A model generated the notes under the pieces. It worked only from the letters and a program-made list of their open reading frames with translations, ran no database searches and was not told the DNA's origin. Shown in pieces: positions 16,391 through 24,747 of a stretch of 64,000 nucleotides of DNA. The translations under genes were made by a program, and so were the position numbers. The DNA is taken from contig NZ_JBNGOQ010000001.1 in the NCBI RefSeq assembly GCF_050589645.1, positions 372,001-436,000 of the forward strand. Reading direction: 5' to 3'. The stretch comes from JBNGOQ01 sp050589645 (lineage in GTDB: Bacteria; Bacteroidota; Bacteroidia; Flavobacteriales; Flavobacteriaceae). How positions within the stretch are numbered: the first letter of the stretch is position 1; each line of letters opens with the position of its first letter.

Positions 16391-17152
16391 CTAAATACTT
16401 TGCCCACCCGACACCTCGATACGCTGTGCGTTGATCCATTTGGCATCATCCGTACAAAGAAAAGCGACTACACTACCGATATCCTCCGGTAGGCCAGCTC
16501 TTCCCAAGGCGGTATGGGAAGCTACATAATTGTTCAAATCCTGGTTGTCCCTTACGGCACCACCGCCAAAATCGGTTTCAATGGCTCCTGGAGCAACCAC
16601 ATTGGCATTGATGTTTCTATCACCCAGTTCCTTGGCCAAGTACTTTGTAAAGACCTCAATACCACCTTTCATGGATGAATAGGCGGCATATCCCGGCAAT
16701 GAAAATCGGGTAAGTCCCGTAGATATATTTACGATGCCACCGCCATCGGCCAAAATGGGCAGTATCCCTTGGGTCAGAAAATGGGGTCCCTTTAGATGTA
16801 TATTCATCATGGCATCGAACTGCTCTTCCGTAGTATCAAAAAAGGAGGCATATACCCCAGTTCCAGCATTGTTTACCAAATAATCCAAATGCGTTGCGCC
16901 AAACTCGTTGTTGAGTGTAGTTTTCAAAGTTTCAATAAACTCAGGGAAGGTATCGATCTTGGCCGTATTCAATTGCAGGGCCACGGCATTTTGGCCGTTG
17001 GCGTTGATTTCCGAGCTTACTTTTTCAGCTTCCTCGGTGTTGGTATGGTAGGTTAAGATAACATCCAATCCTCTTTTTGCTAGCTCCAAGGCCATGTTCT
17101 TTCCCAGTCCCCGGCTTCCACCGGTTACCAAGGCTATTTTATTTTGTTTCAT
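16391..17152 (-). CDS. SDR-family NAD(P)-dependent oxidoreductase
   Basis: 253 residues, the full length of a classical short-chain dehydrogenase. The cofactor loop TGGSRGLG is at 10-17, NNAG at about 94-97 and the catalytic set S144, Y158, K162 in YSSMK. A basic residue in the glycine loop favours NADP. Substrate unknown. The divergent-free arrangement with the AraC gene 83 bases upstream on the same strand suggests regulator plus target, a common pair in Bacteroidota. Confidence 0.93.
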   Translation of the reverse strand: MKQNKIALVTGGSRGLGKNMALELAKRGLDVILTYHTNTEEAEKVSSEINANGQNAVALQLNTAKIDTFPEFIETLKTTLNNEFGATHLDYLVNNAGTGVYASFFDTTEEQFDAMMNIHLKGPHFLTQGILPILADGGGIVNISTGLTRFSLPGYAAYSSMKGGIEVFTKYLAKELGDRNINANVVAPGAIETDFGGGAVRDNQDLNNYVASHTALGRAGLPEDIGSVVAFLCTDDAKWINAQRIEVSGGQSI

Positions 17153-17235
17153 AAGACATAATTTTAATTATGCCACAAAAGTATAGGACATTTGAGGTGC
17201 AGTGATTACAAGAAACACACTAAAAATTGCAAAAA

Positions 17236-18156
17236 TCAAATAGTTTGTTTGGTTCGGAATTTCAATGGACTTAGCCCTACCTGCTTTTTGAAAAAATTTG
17301 AAAAATGTGAAGTCTCCTCAAAAGCAAGGCAATCCGCTATAGTGGCTACAGGCCAGTCGGTTTCGGAAAGAAGCGCTTTTGCCTCTTGGGCGATCCGAAG
17401 ATTAATAAACTGTTTTGTGGTGAAGGACGTCTCTTCTTTAAGCGTTTTATTCAGATGATTGGTATGTACCGCAAGTCGCTTGGCGTAGTCCTCAGCTTTT
17501 CGCAATTGGAGTCTTTGGTCTATATTGTCGATAGGGAATTGTCTTTCCAACAATTCCACAAAGATACTCACTATGCGTTTGGACGCACTTAAAGGGGTTC
17601 TATGCACCGGTTTTGGCATTAATTTCTGGCCAAGATGTATCAATTCTAACACATAGGTGCGCAATAGACCAAACCTGAACTCGTAATCCGAATTCAATTC
17701 TTCCAGCATTTTCTTATATATCAAGGCGATACGCCGGTATTCGTTTTCCGAAATCTCAAAGACCGGTTGCGCGCCATGTCCAAAAATGGGAAGGGAATCC
17801 AGTGTGGCGCTTATATTTTCACTTGCCAGAAAGTCATGGGTAAAAACGCAAAAATAGCCCGATTGGTCATCATCTTTTGGAATATAGTTGTACGGGATTT
17901 TTGGTGTTGTAAACAACAATCCATATTTCTCAATATGAAGCGTTTTGTCCGCATATTCCACTGTGTTTGCACCTTTCATGAGACTAATCTTGAAATAGGT
18001 GCGCATGTTATAGGGCATCTCTGGTGATTGCTCCATTCTCTTTTGCACTTTCTCGATTTCAAAAACGTTGAAATGGCCCAATTGATCTATGGGGATGTGA
18101 GGATTGTCGCTTTTTATTTGCTCATAAAAATCTGTGAGGGAAATAGGTTTCATCAT
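17236..18156 (-). CDS. AraC-family transcriptional regulator
   Basis: 306 residues. An N-terminal cupin-like sensing region (about 30-170) and a C-terminal AraC double helix-turn-helix (LAVHTNHLNKTLKEETSFTTKQFINLRI, then ATIADCLAFEETSHFSNFFKKQVGLSPLKFR). No membrane segments, so it is a cytoplasmic one-component regulator. It precedes the SDR gene on the same strand and probably controls it. Confidence 0.92.
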   Translation of the reverse strand: MMKPISLTDFYEQIKSDNPHIPIDQLGHFNVFEIEKVQKRMEQSPEMPYNMRTYFKISLMKGANTVEYADKTLHIEKYGLLFTTPKIPYNYIPKDDDQSGYFCVFTHDFLASENISATLDSLPIFGHGAQPVFEISENEYRRIALIYKKMLEELNSDYEFRFGLLRTYVLELIHLGQKLMPKPVHRTPLSASKRIVSIFVELLERQFPIDNIDQRLQLRKAEDYAKRLAVHTNHLNKTLKEETSFTTKQFINLRIAQEAKALLSETDWPVATIADCLAFEETSHFSNFFKKQVGLSPLKFRTKQTI

Positions 18157-18228
18157 TTTGTAAAATTACAAAATTCAAATATGGTTGTGACCACAATAAA
18201 AGAAAGAGGGGTGCAGCGACCAATTTTG

Positions 18229-18381
18229 AGGGGAGGAACTTCACGCGCAAGGTCGATCGCCCGAAAATGAAGTGGGCTGGACTTTTGAACACGAAAATAT
18301 TCGGTCCATCATAGACTTGGAACAACCTAAGACATTTCCAAAGATGTTTGGTCACCTTCCAGACATAACGAATATTAGTCC
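18229..18381 (+). pseudogene. orphan C-terminal coding remnant
   Basis: Plus-strand frame of about 50 codons ending in TAG (18379-18381), open from an in-frame TGA and without a start. The text (GWTFEHENIRSIIDL, then FPKMFGHLPDITNISP) looks like a genuine protein tail. It lies between two minus-strand genes where no repeat is found. Family not recognised. Confidence 0.35.
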
Positions 18382-18385
18382 TTAG

Positions 18386-19288
18386 CTATTCCAAAATCGT
18401 TTGGACGCCATTTTCCAAAGCATAAAGCGCTTTGATCTCGTTTTCGGTCAGCTTTCTGTTGTAAAGGGACAAATCGTCCATAAGTCCTATATAACTTAGT
18501 CCGATATAGATGTTGGACTGGTCCAATTCCCAGCTAAAGGGATCGGTAATATCCGACCTTGAACCTTTTAGTTCCCCGTTCATATAAAGGGAAGCTTCGC
18601 CTTTTTCGGTATTCAATCCGGAAAAGTTAATGAGGACATGTGTCCATTTTCCTGTTGCAAAAGGAGGGTTGTTAACGGCTGCGAGTTGGGGAAGAAAAAG
18701 ATCATCTTCCTCTTCCAATCCTTCGGGGTTCCAGCTATTTCGATCTCCGATAACCCCTAATCTAAAATCCCTGGGGTTATCTTTGGTAAAATCTACCCAA
18801 ATAGCGGCATCGTTATAACTGACATCCGTAATTTGAATGGGGTCACAATACCCTGGTTCCAGATCGGTGGCGGGATCAAGACTTAACCAAAAAGAAATGG
18901 CCCCGTTCCAATTCTCCTTGCTGTAAGCTATGTTTCCTGTGCTGGGATAGTAGATATATCCTTTGCTACGCTCGGTAAATTGAAGCCCATACCCATATTT
19001 GCCCTTTCCCGCTTGGCGACTAATATCAGGTTTGTGCAGGCCCGCTCTGGCAGAATCGCGGGCATTTCTGTTGGGAACGGTGTACATAAGGGAATCTCCT
19101 GCTGCAAAATCGGCATTGACCCCAGTATCAAAAGAGGCATAAAAAGTAAGAGCTTCCCTTAAATGGGTAGCTGTGGTATCTTCTTTAACCGCCACTTTTT
19201 TAGCATTTTTCTCCTTACAGGAAATCAATCCGATAGTACATAACACGATGATCGGTGCCATGTATTTTACTAGATATATTTTGGTCAT
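18386..19288 (-). CDS. LamG-like (concanavalin A fold) lipoprotein
   Basis: 300 residues with a lipoprotein signal (LISC, C24). The mature part is one LamG/pentraxin-like jelly roll: ALTFYASFDTG at the start, NWNGAISFWLSLDP, GKWTHVLINFSGLNTEKGEASLYMNG and the closing IGLMDDLSLYNRKLTENEIKALY. Such surface lipoproteins bind or help degrade glycans. No glycan enzyme is adjacent, so the ligand is open. Element L5 follows its start on the right. Confidence 0.88.
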   Translation of the reverse strand: MTKIYLVKYMAPIIVLCTIGLISCKEKNAKKVAVKEDTTATHLREALTFYASFDTGVNADFAAGDSLMYTVPNRNARDSARAGLHKPDISRQAGKGKYGYGLQFTERSKGYIYYPSTGNIAYSKENWNGAISFWLSLDPATDLEPGYCDPIQITDVSYNDAAIWVDFTKDNPRDFRLGVIGDRNSWNPEGLEEEDDLFLPQLAAVNNPPFATGKWTHVLINFSGLNTEKGEASLYMNGELKGSRSDITDPFSWELDQSNIYIGLSYIGLMDDLSLYNRKLTENEIKALYALENGVQTILE

Positions 19289-19307
19289 GGGTTTTGGTAT
19301 TTAAAAT

Positions 19308-19412
19308 GGTTTAACTCCCTAAAGCACATCATTAATAGGTCTATAGGATACCCCATAAAAATACGACTTTTTGATCAACTTTTAGGGCGGATTATAACCG
19401 TTGTTGTATAAC
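19308..19412 (-). repeat. attC-like long element L5
   Basis: Minus strand: ATACAACAACGGTTATAATCC, AAGTTGATC, AAAAAGTCGTATTTT, TGGGGTATCCTATAG and a closing GGAGTTAAACC. It follows the stop of the gene 19418-19927. Confidence 0.65.
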
Positions 19413-19417
19413 GTTTG

Positions 19418-19927
19418 TTATTCCTTTCGCTTATAATTAAGTCCAGTTTTAAATCCGCAATACCCCAATAAAATCAGCAACACGATATGGATTATGAGCA
19501 TTGCATTGGAAAAAACTCCAAAATTGTTTTCATATGGTTTGACCCCAGGTTCAATTTCCGATACAATTTCTTCGGAACTTAACGGAGGATATGTTGTCCA
19601 ACCTGAAGTTTGTTGTACCAGGGAATCAACGATTGAATTTAACCCTGTGATAACTAAGATCAAAAGAATAGTAACAATCATTAAAATCAGATTTGCAGTC
19701 AAATTTTTAAAATTCCGCCCTAGTGTTCGGATACTATAAACGCAAAAAAACATCAAAACAAAAAGTGGAAATAAAAATTGAATGTTTTCAACCACGTAGT
19801 ATGTATCATGAACATTCAAGCTAAACGTAGAGTCGGTTTTAAATCCGTCAATTCCAAAAATTGCTAGATTCAAAATGAGCACTAAGGTGATTGTTCCAAG
19901 CAACCAATAAATTTCTTTTCTTCTCAA
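19418..19927 (-). CDS. membrane protein with cytochrome-oxidase-subunit-I-like motifs
   Basis: 169 residues with four transmembrane helices. It contains LNVHDTYYVV (about 38-47) and GWTTYPPLSS (about 114-123), both resembling signature stretches of haem-copper oxidase subunit I, but in reversed order and on a protein of a third of the size, so it is not an oxidase. The histidine ligands of the oxidase are missing. Small HDTY membrane proteins of this type recur in Bacteroidota. Start TTG overlaps the stop of the upstream gene (TTGA), which implies coupling. Confidence 0.72.
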   Translation of the reverse strand: MRRKEIYWLLGTITLVLILNLAIFGIDGFKTDSTFSLNVHDTYYVVENIQFLFPLFVLMFFCVYSIRTLGRNFKNLTANLILMIVTILLILVITGLNSIVDSLVQQTSGWTTYPPLSSEEIVSEIEPGVKPYENNFGVFSNAMLIIHIVLLILLGYCGFKTGLNYKRKE

Positions 19928-20391
19928 TGTTTAATTAGAATTTCAGCTATGTTTTTTCTCAAATAATAATGATGGATCAGTGTTATGGAATCCAACGGCA
20001 ACCCATCACGATAATACCCCAATATACTCGTTACATGTATTTTTTCGGAGCTTAAACTGTCTATTTTAGCATATTTCAATCGTATGATCGGATTTTTTCC
20101 GGGAGTGATTGCTTCCAAATACTGTTCCTTGAACCAATTGTTATAGCCATTGTCGACCCGCCGTTCAACAAACTTGATAAGCTTACCTTTGACTTCCAAT
20201 TCGAGCGTGTCCAGAGTTTGGCCTCTAAATGATCTTGACCCAAAGTCTATATGACAGGTTTTTTCGATGTGGGAGTCATCTAGGTTTTCTGGTTTAATAT
20301 AGTTGATGTCCGACCCATCTTGGGCAAAGATCAAGGGACAGATGGTGAGCATTAATAGTGTTATTGACAATCTCATAAAGTTTTTCGGCAT
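19924..20391 (-). CDS. secreted hypothetical protein (155 aa)
   Basis: Signal peptide with cleavage near LIFAQ. The mature chain (about 130 residues) is beta-rich, including LDTLELEVKGKLIKFVERRVD and KIHVTSILGYYRDGLPLDS. No family recognised. Its stop overlaps the start of the membrane gene at 19418-19927, so the two form one transcript and probably one cassette or a two-gene unit. Confidence 0.7.
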   Translation of the reverse strand: MPKNFMRLSITLLMLTICPLIFAQDGSDINYIKPENLDDSHIEKTCHIDFGSRSFRGQTLDTLELEVKGKLIKFVERRVDNGYNNWFKEQYLEAITPGKNPIIRLKYAKIDSLSSEKIHVTSILGYYRDGLPLDSITLIHHYYLRKNIAEILIKH

Positions 20392-20407
20392 TGATGTTAA
20401 GAGTAAA

Positions 20408-20432
20408 AGTTATAGCCTTGGTTGTGCACAGT
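20408..20432 (-). repeat. partial attC-like arm S7
   Basis: Minus strand GTGCACAACCAAGGCTATAACT between two genes. The partner arm is not evident, so this is a remnant. Confidence 0.35.
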
Positions 20433-20436
20433 ATTT

Positions 20437-21018
20437 TTAATACGCCCAGCGTTTTAAGTCCGAAACGACAGACCATTTCCCGTCTAACTTTTTATAAAGA
20501 GAAACTTTTCCTGTACTCCCTCCATTAATGAGTCCAATTATTGCGTAGTTACCAGATCGTGAATGAACTGGTCTAGATAAGTAAACGGGATAACGGGGCC
20601 ACATTGTGCTATTTTTATTGTATTTACGGATTTCTTTAATAATAGCCTTTTTTTCTTCCCTTGTTGTCCATTTGATTTTTTCAAGTCCGACTTTTGGTTT
20701 CACAAATTCATTGGGTTTAACTAGGATTTTGTTTGGGATTTCGTTTTCAGTCCATGTAGTCAAATCTGTCTTCGAATTCATTACTTTTCTAATAAGTTCT
20801 TTTAGTTCAATGGTATCTTTTTTTGGGAATTGGGTTTTCAATACTCCCAAATAACCAAAAAACTCTTGTGACTCGAACTTATAGTTGTTCAAGTGGATTT
20901 TAATCGGTTCTTTCGAAACAAGATTCGACCGGTCTTTCAAGGCTGCTTCCAACAAAGATTGCGGATAAATTTCAGCTGAAAATAAAAAGAATGATATTAC
21001 TAAAAAAGTCCTTTTCAT
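20437..21018 (-). CDS. secreted hypothetical protein (193 aa)
   Basis: ATG at 21018 starts a signal peptide (MKRTFLVISFFLFSAEIYPQ); the upstream TTG lies in the repeat and is less likely. The mature part contains DTIELKELIRKVMNSKTD and a C-terminal beta section (RSGNYAIIGLINGGSTGKVSLYKKLDGKWSVV) resembling short secreted cassette proteins of Flavobacteriia. No catalytic residues seen. Function unknown. Confidence 0.7.
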   Translation of the reverse strand: MKRTFLVISFFLFSAEIYPQSLLEAALKDRSNLVSKEPIKIHLNNYKFESQEFFGYLGVLKTQFPKKDTIELKELIRKVMNSKTDLTTWTENEIPNKILVKPNEFVKPKVGLEKIKWTTREEKKAIIKEIRKYNKNSTMWPRYPVYLSRPVHSRSGNYAIIGLINGGSTGKVSLYKKLDGKWSVVSDLKRWAY

Positions 21019-21023
21019 AATGT

Positions 21024-21078
21024 TTGCCAACGGTCTCGACTATGAGTAGTTGTAGTCGCTTATATTCATCGTTGTATA
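21024..21078 (-). repeat. attC-like short element S8
   Basis: The clearest hairpin of the set: minus strand ATACAACG, then CGACTA-CAACTACTCA-TAGTCG, then GAGACCGTTGGCA. CAACG/CGTTG and CGACTA/TAGTCG are nested perfect inverted repeats. About 55 bases in all. Confidence 0.7.
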
Positions 21079-21087
21079 CAGTTATTT

Positions 21088-21615
21088 TTATGTTCTAATC
21101 ATTATTTCTCCTTCTTTCCTCTGAAGATAATTATCTCCTCCTTTTCTTTTCTTACCTTTTCTATATTTTAATCCTCCGACCTCGAGGTTCAATTTAGTCT
21201 TGGGTTTAAAATCTATTAGAATCCAACCACCTTTAGCTGTAGAACCTTCAAGAGTCGGTGCATTTTCTTTGGTTATATAGTGTATCGAGTCAATATGGTC
21301 GCTATCCAAAATTTTATCAACAAACTCTTTTACCAATTTCCCTTTAACAATATCCAGTCTATAATTATATTTCATATTCACAGTTATCAACATGGAGTAG
21401 GGTTTTTTATTTTTGGTTCTTCCGTTATGGTGTATTAAATCTTTTCGGTCAAATCGGATTGTATCTACCAGAATCTTTTGCCTTAAACTATCGACAAATC
21501 CTTTGATATTTTCCGCAGCAATTTTTTTTGAAGGGATTTCACGACTTTCGGACTGAGCAAGTGAACAAATCCCGGATGATAAGGTAATTAAAAGAAGAAA
21601 AAAAGATGGTTTCAT
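21088..21615 (-). CDS. secreted protein with TonB-plug-like segment
   Basis: Start set at ATG 21615, giving a signal peptide (cleavage near SLAQ); 175 residues. The segment KILDSDHIDSIHYITKEN followed by GSTAKGGWILIDFK resembles the end of the TonB-dependent receptor plug domain (IESIxxLKgxxA..YGxxGxxGVIxI), but there is no barrel. A very basic region (KYRKGKKRKGGDNY) follows. It may be a free-standing plug-like protein; function unknown. Confidence 0.65.
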   Translation of the reverse strand: MKPSFFLLLITLSSGICSLAQSESREIPSKKIAAENIKGFVDSLRQKILVDTIRFDRKDLIHHNGRTKNKKPYSMLITVNMKYNYRLDIVKGKLVKEFVDKILDSDHIDSIHYITKENAPTLEGSTAKGGWILIDFKPKTKLNLEVGGLKYRKGKKRKGGDNYLQRKEGEIMIRT

Positions 21616-21645
21616 CAATATTGTTTTATTTGTAGTCAATCATAA

Positions 21646-21755
21646 TATCAACTACCTACTTTATATCGGGAAAATTCCCGGTACTTGTCGTACCACATGA
21701 AAATATTGCTTTTTAACCTACCTGCGAAGCAATGAGTCAAAGCCGTTGTTGGCGT
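21646..21755 (-). repeat. attC-like long element L6
   Basis: Minus strand: CGCCAACAACGGC, core AAAAAGCAATATTTTC, then GTGGTACGACAAG and GTAGGTAGTTGATA. Diverged copy between two secreted-protein genes. Confidence 0.6.
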
Positions 21756-21759
21756 TGTA

Positions 21760-22620
21760 TTAATTTAGCAATCTTAATTTTCCGTTGTGCCAATCTAAAT
21801 TCAACTGAACCGTCATTATTTTTTTTTGTCCTTTAAGATATTTGTCAAATCGCAGATGCTTAATGCTCTTTTTTATTTTTCTTCTGCACCCAAGGTCATT
21901 CACATTATACCAAAATCTTTCCCATTTAGAATCAAAATAAGTCTCATACCAGACTTTTGCTACCTTGCCCCTTTTATTAATTTTTATGGAATAGGTATCC
22001 GCACAAAAAAACTCTTCTTCCAAGCTTTTCCAATCTAGTTTTGCGATATTGTGAAAAAGGGTATCTATGACCAAGTTGTGGTTGTACAAATCAAAATATT
22101 CCGGTTTAATTTCATTTTCTAAGATCTTAGTATTCAATAGAACACCTTTCTCAATTTCAAAATGTCTTTCTTTTGCATAGGTCGATTCATAACCCATATG
22201 CACATAATTGATAATCCTACCTTGGGGTGAAATCAATTTACCAGTGTACCAATCGGCAAATACGACCTTATTCCCAAATTGATTTTCGAAGTATTTTAAA
22301 ACTTCCGAAACCTCATTTTCTCCGCATTCCAATCCAGTATAGACTCCCGCAGTTGCAATAATTCCACAGCGCTTGATTTCCGTTAAAAAAAGCTTCCCAA
22401 TTTTTAGTTCCCAAATAGCCGTGTAGCCTCTTGAACAAGCACTGGAATTGCATCCTCTGTCAATATCAGTTTTGCCCTTAAGTTCTAAATACTGCTCTAA
22501 GGGATTTGTGAACAATTCAACCATTTTTCCTTCATAAATAAGGTAATCCGGAATCTGAGGGGTTGCCCTAAGGTCATGAAAAAATACTACTAAGAAGAGA
22601 ATAATTATTGCCCTGTGCAT
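21760..22620 (-). CDS. secreted hypothetical protein (286 aa)
   Basis: N-terminal signal peptide (cleavage near RATPQ). The mature chain has two early cysteines (DRGCNSSACSRGYTAIW) and later KRCGIIATAGVYTGLECGENEV, likely forming disulfides, then mixed alpha/beta sequence ending in QLNLDWHNGKLRLLN. No known catalytic motif. It is a single gene with element L6 after its stop and the truncated element L7 upstream. Confidence 0.72.
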   Translation of the reverse strand: MHRAIIILFLVVFFHDLRATPQIPDYLIYEGKMVELFTNPLEQYLELKGKTDIDRGCNSSACSRGYTAIWELKIGKLFLTEIKRCGIIATAGVYTGLECGENEVSEVLKYFENQFGNKVVFADWYTGKLISPQGRIINYVHMGYESTYAKERHFEIEKGVLLNTKILENEIKPEYFDLYNHNLVIDTLFHNIAKLDWKSLEEEFFCADTYSIKINKRGKVAKVWYETYFDSKWERFWYNVNDLGCRRKIKKSIKHLRFDKYLKGQKKIMTVQLNLDWHNGKLRLLN

Positions 22621-22739
22621 AGTTGAGCTAGATTAATTGCTTCGAAACTAGAGACTTTGACGGTTTCTAAAAAATAATAATTGGCTTAACCACTTTTTTA
22701 ATGAGGGAGTTAGGCTTTTGGGTTAGGGATCTCAAATTA

Positions 22740-22815
22740 AGGCCGACTACTAGATATCCGGAAAACCACCTATATCCATCCTATACCCCATGAAAATACC
22801 ACTTTTCGGGCTTTT
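22740..22815 (-). repeat. attC-like long element L7 (right half only)
   Basis: Minus strand: AAAAGTGGTATTTTC, GGGGTATAGGATGG, then CTAGTAGTCGGCC. The left arm is replaced by unrelated sequence, so the copy is truncated. Confidence 0.55.
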
Positions 22816-22859
22816 CTTGGACAAAAACCCAAAAGTACGTCCAATAAATAGGTTCTGCC

Positions 22860-24740
22860 TTATTCCTGCAGCCGAAGCGGTACGGCTATAATAAAGGTCT
22901 CTACGGTTTTAATTTTGGAAAAAAGGGTCGACTTTCGGGCTTTGCTCAAGGTATAAAGCGCAGGGTTCATACCTATACCGTGATGATACACTGTTTGGTT
23001 TTCAAAATCTACCAGGTTCCAAAGGCCGTAGCTCTGATAGATGGGCGATAAATAGGTCCGGCGTATTTTACCGCTGGGCAAGTGGATCAAACTCAAGGTC
23101 GCGAATTGATCGTTGCTACTGTGATACGCCATATGGGGCCTATAGAGATATGCGGCCGACTGGGACCGGGAATACACGTCCAGTATGGATTTTCTAAAAA
23201 GCTCTTGCTTCTCAATGGATGCCTTGACCGCTGCAGCTTGCATCCCCTTTGCAATGGCGCCTCCCAATTCTGCCAATGAAATGGCCATGGCCACGGTGGC
23301 CTGTGTTTTGGCCATCTCGTTGGAAATTTTATAGCGCGTATAACTGTGTTGGCTCGAAGAATAATTTCCGGAGTTTTTATAGCTCAAATAATCGGAATAA
23401 TGTCTGTTGGCCATCTGCTGATAGGATCGTGTTTCGGCATTGGCCATAGCCCCCAGTCCGGGGGAAGCACTCGCTTTCAGTTTGCCCAGTTCTTCTTTGA
23501 GGTTCGGAATGGAGGCATCAAGACCGTTGAGGTGCAGGTCGGGGCCCAACGGACTCATCCCATGTTTGTACGTTTGGATTCCGGTAGTGGCATCATAGGC
23601 TGCGATGACCAGTTCTCCCACATAAACAATATTCCCTGCGACCTCTCTAAGCGTAACGGGGTAATTTCTTCCGGTATCGGTGACCTTCACGGCCAGCATC
23701 TGATTGCCATTACTACTGTTTAAGGCTAGTAAGGAACTCGCCGTTCCCATAAACAATTTTCCCTTGTGTAGCACCAGGTTGCTTAGTAGCGGTTCACCGA
23801 TCGTGTACCGCCAAAGCTCTTTTTTATCGGTTACGGAGAAAGCAATCAAATAATGCGATGCCTGATCATCGAGCCCCCGAAGATATAAAACGCCATCCTG
23901 GTGATACACATTGGTAAACGTAATGTTATCGGACAATGGGGTGCGGGACAGGATGGTTCCGGACGCCTTGTCGACCATGGCCAGGTCATTGTTTTTTGTG
24001 ATGACATAAAGATGTGAATCATCAAATTCCAAGGGGGGCGATAGCGCATGCAATTGGAGTTCCGGAAGGTTATACAAGACCGTACCCTTTCGGGGATCTA
24101 GCGCTTTTAAGCCGTCAAACGTAGTAAAGACGTAGGGGTCATGGACCACGGGTGAGGGCGAATTTTCCATGGTCCCGGCACTTTCCGATTGCCAAACGGT
24201 CTCCCCATCGGCGATAGTAAAACCGGTAATCTGTACTTTTTTTGACGTGTCTTGAAAAGCCCATATTTGCCCGCTCGGAAGCACCGGCAAAAAGGACGTA
24301 TTTTTACTTTTGAAACTCCGCCTCCATTTTTCAGTACCGTTGGTGGGGTCCAAAGCCAAAAAATCGGTCTTTTTTTCACCATCGACCCTTATAAGCAGCA
24401 GATCATCAAAAATCAATTGGATGTGATATGCTCCTTTCTCCCGGGGATAACGCCAGAGCACCGTTCCCTTGCGTGTATCTATTAAAAGGTAATCGGCGTT
24501 GGGAACGCCTTGCGCATCTTCGCGCAGTCCTACCAGAAGCCTATCAGGGCCAATTAATTGCATATTGTCCACATGTGAGGCCCCTGTCGGAATTTGGAAT
24601 TTCGGAGCGGGTTGCCGTTGCGCCCGTTTAGTGATATTGGCGTCGGAGGAGGACATCCACAATTCTTTTTGCGCATGCCCTATGGGCATCGTTAACAGCA
24701 CAAGGCCTAAAATCCACCCTATTTTGGATCTGCTTTCCAT
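22860..24740 (-). CDS. secreted PQQ-like beta-propeller protein
   Basis: 626 residues with a signal peptide (cleavage near IGHAQ). The chain to about residue 410 is built of PQQ-like WD repeats (YLLIDTRKGTVLWRYP, FLALDPTNGTEKWRRSF, VHDPYVFTTFDGLKALDP, LAMVDKASGTILSRTPL, LLALNSSNGNQML). After it comes an alpha-helical stretch rich in Ala/Ser/Tyr (about 420-510). Probably periplasmic and protein- or ligand-binding; no enzyme residues seen. The gene at 24748-25827 ends seven bases upstream, so they form an operon. Confidence 0.85.
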   Translation of the reverse strand: MESRSKIGWILGLVLLTMPIGHAQKELWMSSSDANITKRAQRQPAPKFQIPTGASHVDNMQLIGPDRLLVGLREDAQGVPNADYLLIDTRKGTVLWRYPREKGAYHIQLIFDDLLLIRVDGEKKTDFLALDPTNGTEKWRRSFKSKNTSFLPVLPSGQIWAFQDTSKKVQITGFTIADGETVWQSESAGTMENSPSPVVHDPYVFTTFDGLKALDPRKGTVLYNLPELQLHALSPPLEFDDSHLYVITKNNDLAMVDKASGTILSRTPLSDNITFTNVYHQDGVLYLRGLDDQASHYLIAFSVTDKKELWRYTIGEPLLSNLVLHKGKLFMGTASSLLALNSSNGNQMLAVKVTDTGRNYPVTLREVAGNIVYVGELVIAAYDATTGIQTYKHGMSPLGPDLHLNGLDASIPNLKEELGKLKASASPGLGAMANAETRSYQQMANRHYSDYLSYKNSGNYSSSQHSYTRYKISNEMAKTQATVAMAISLAELGGAIAKGMQAAAVKASIEKQELFRKSILDVYSRSQSAAYLYRPHMAYHSSNDQFATLSLIHLPSGKIRRTYLSPIYQSYGLWNLVDFENQTVYHHGIGMNPALYTLSKARKSTLFSKIKTVETFIIAVPLRLQE

Positions 24741-24747
24741 GATTGGA

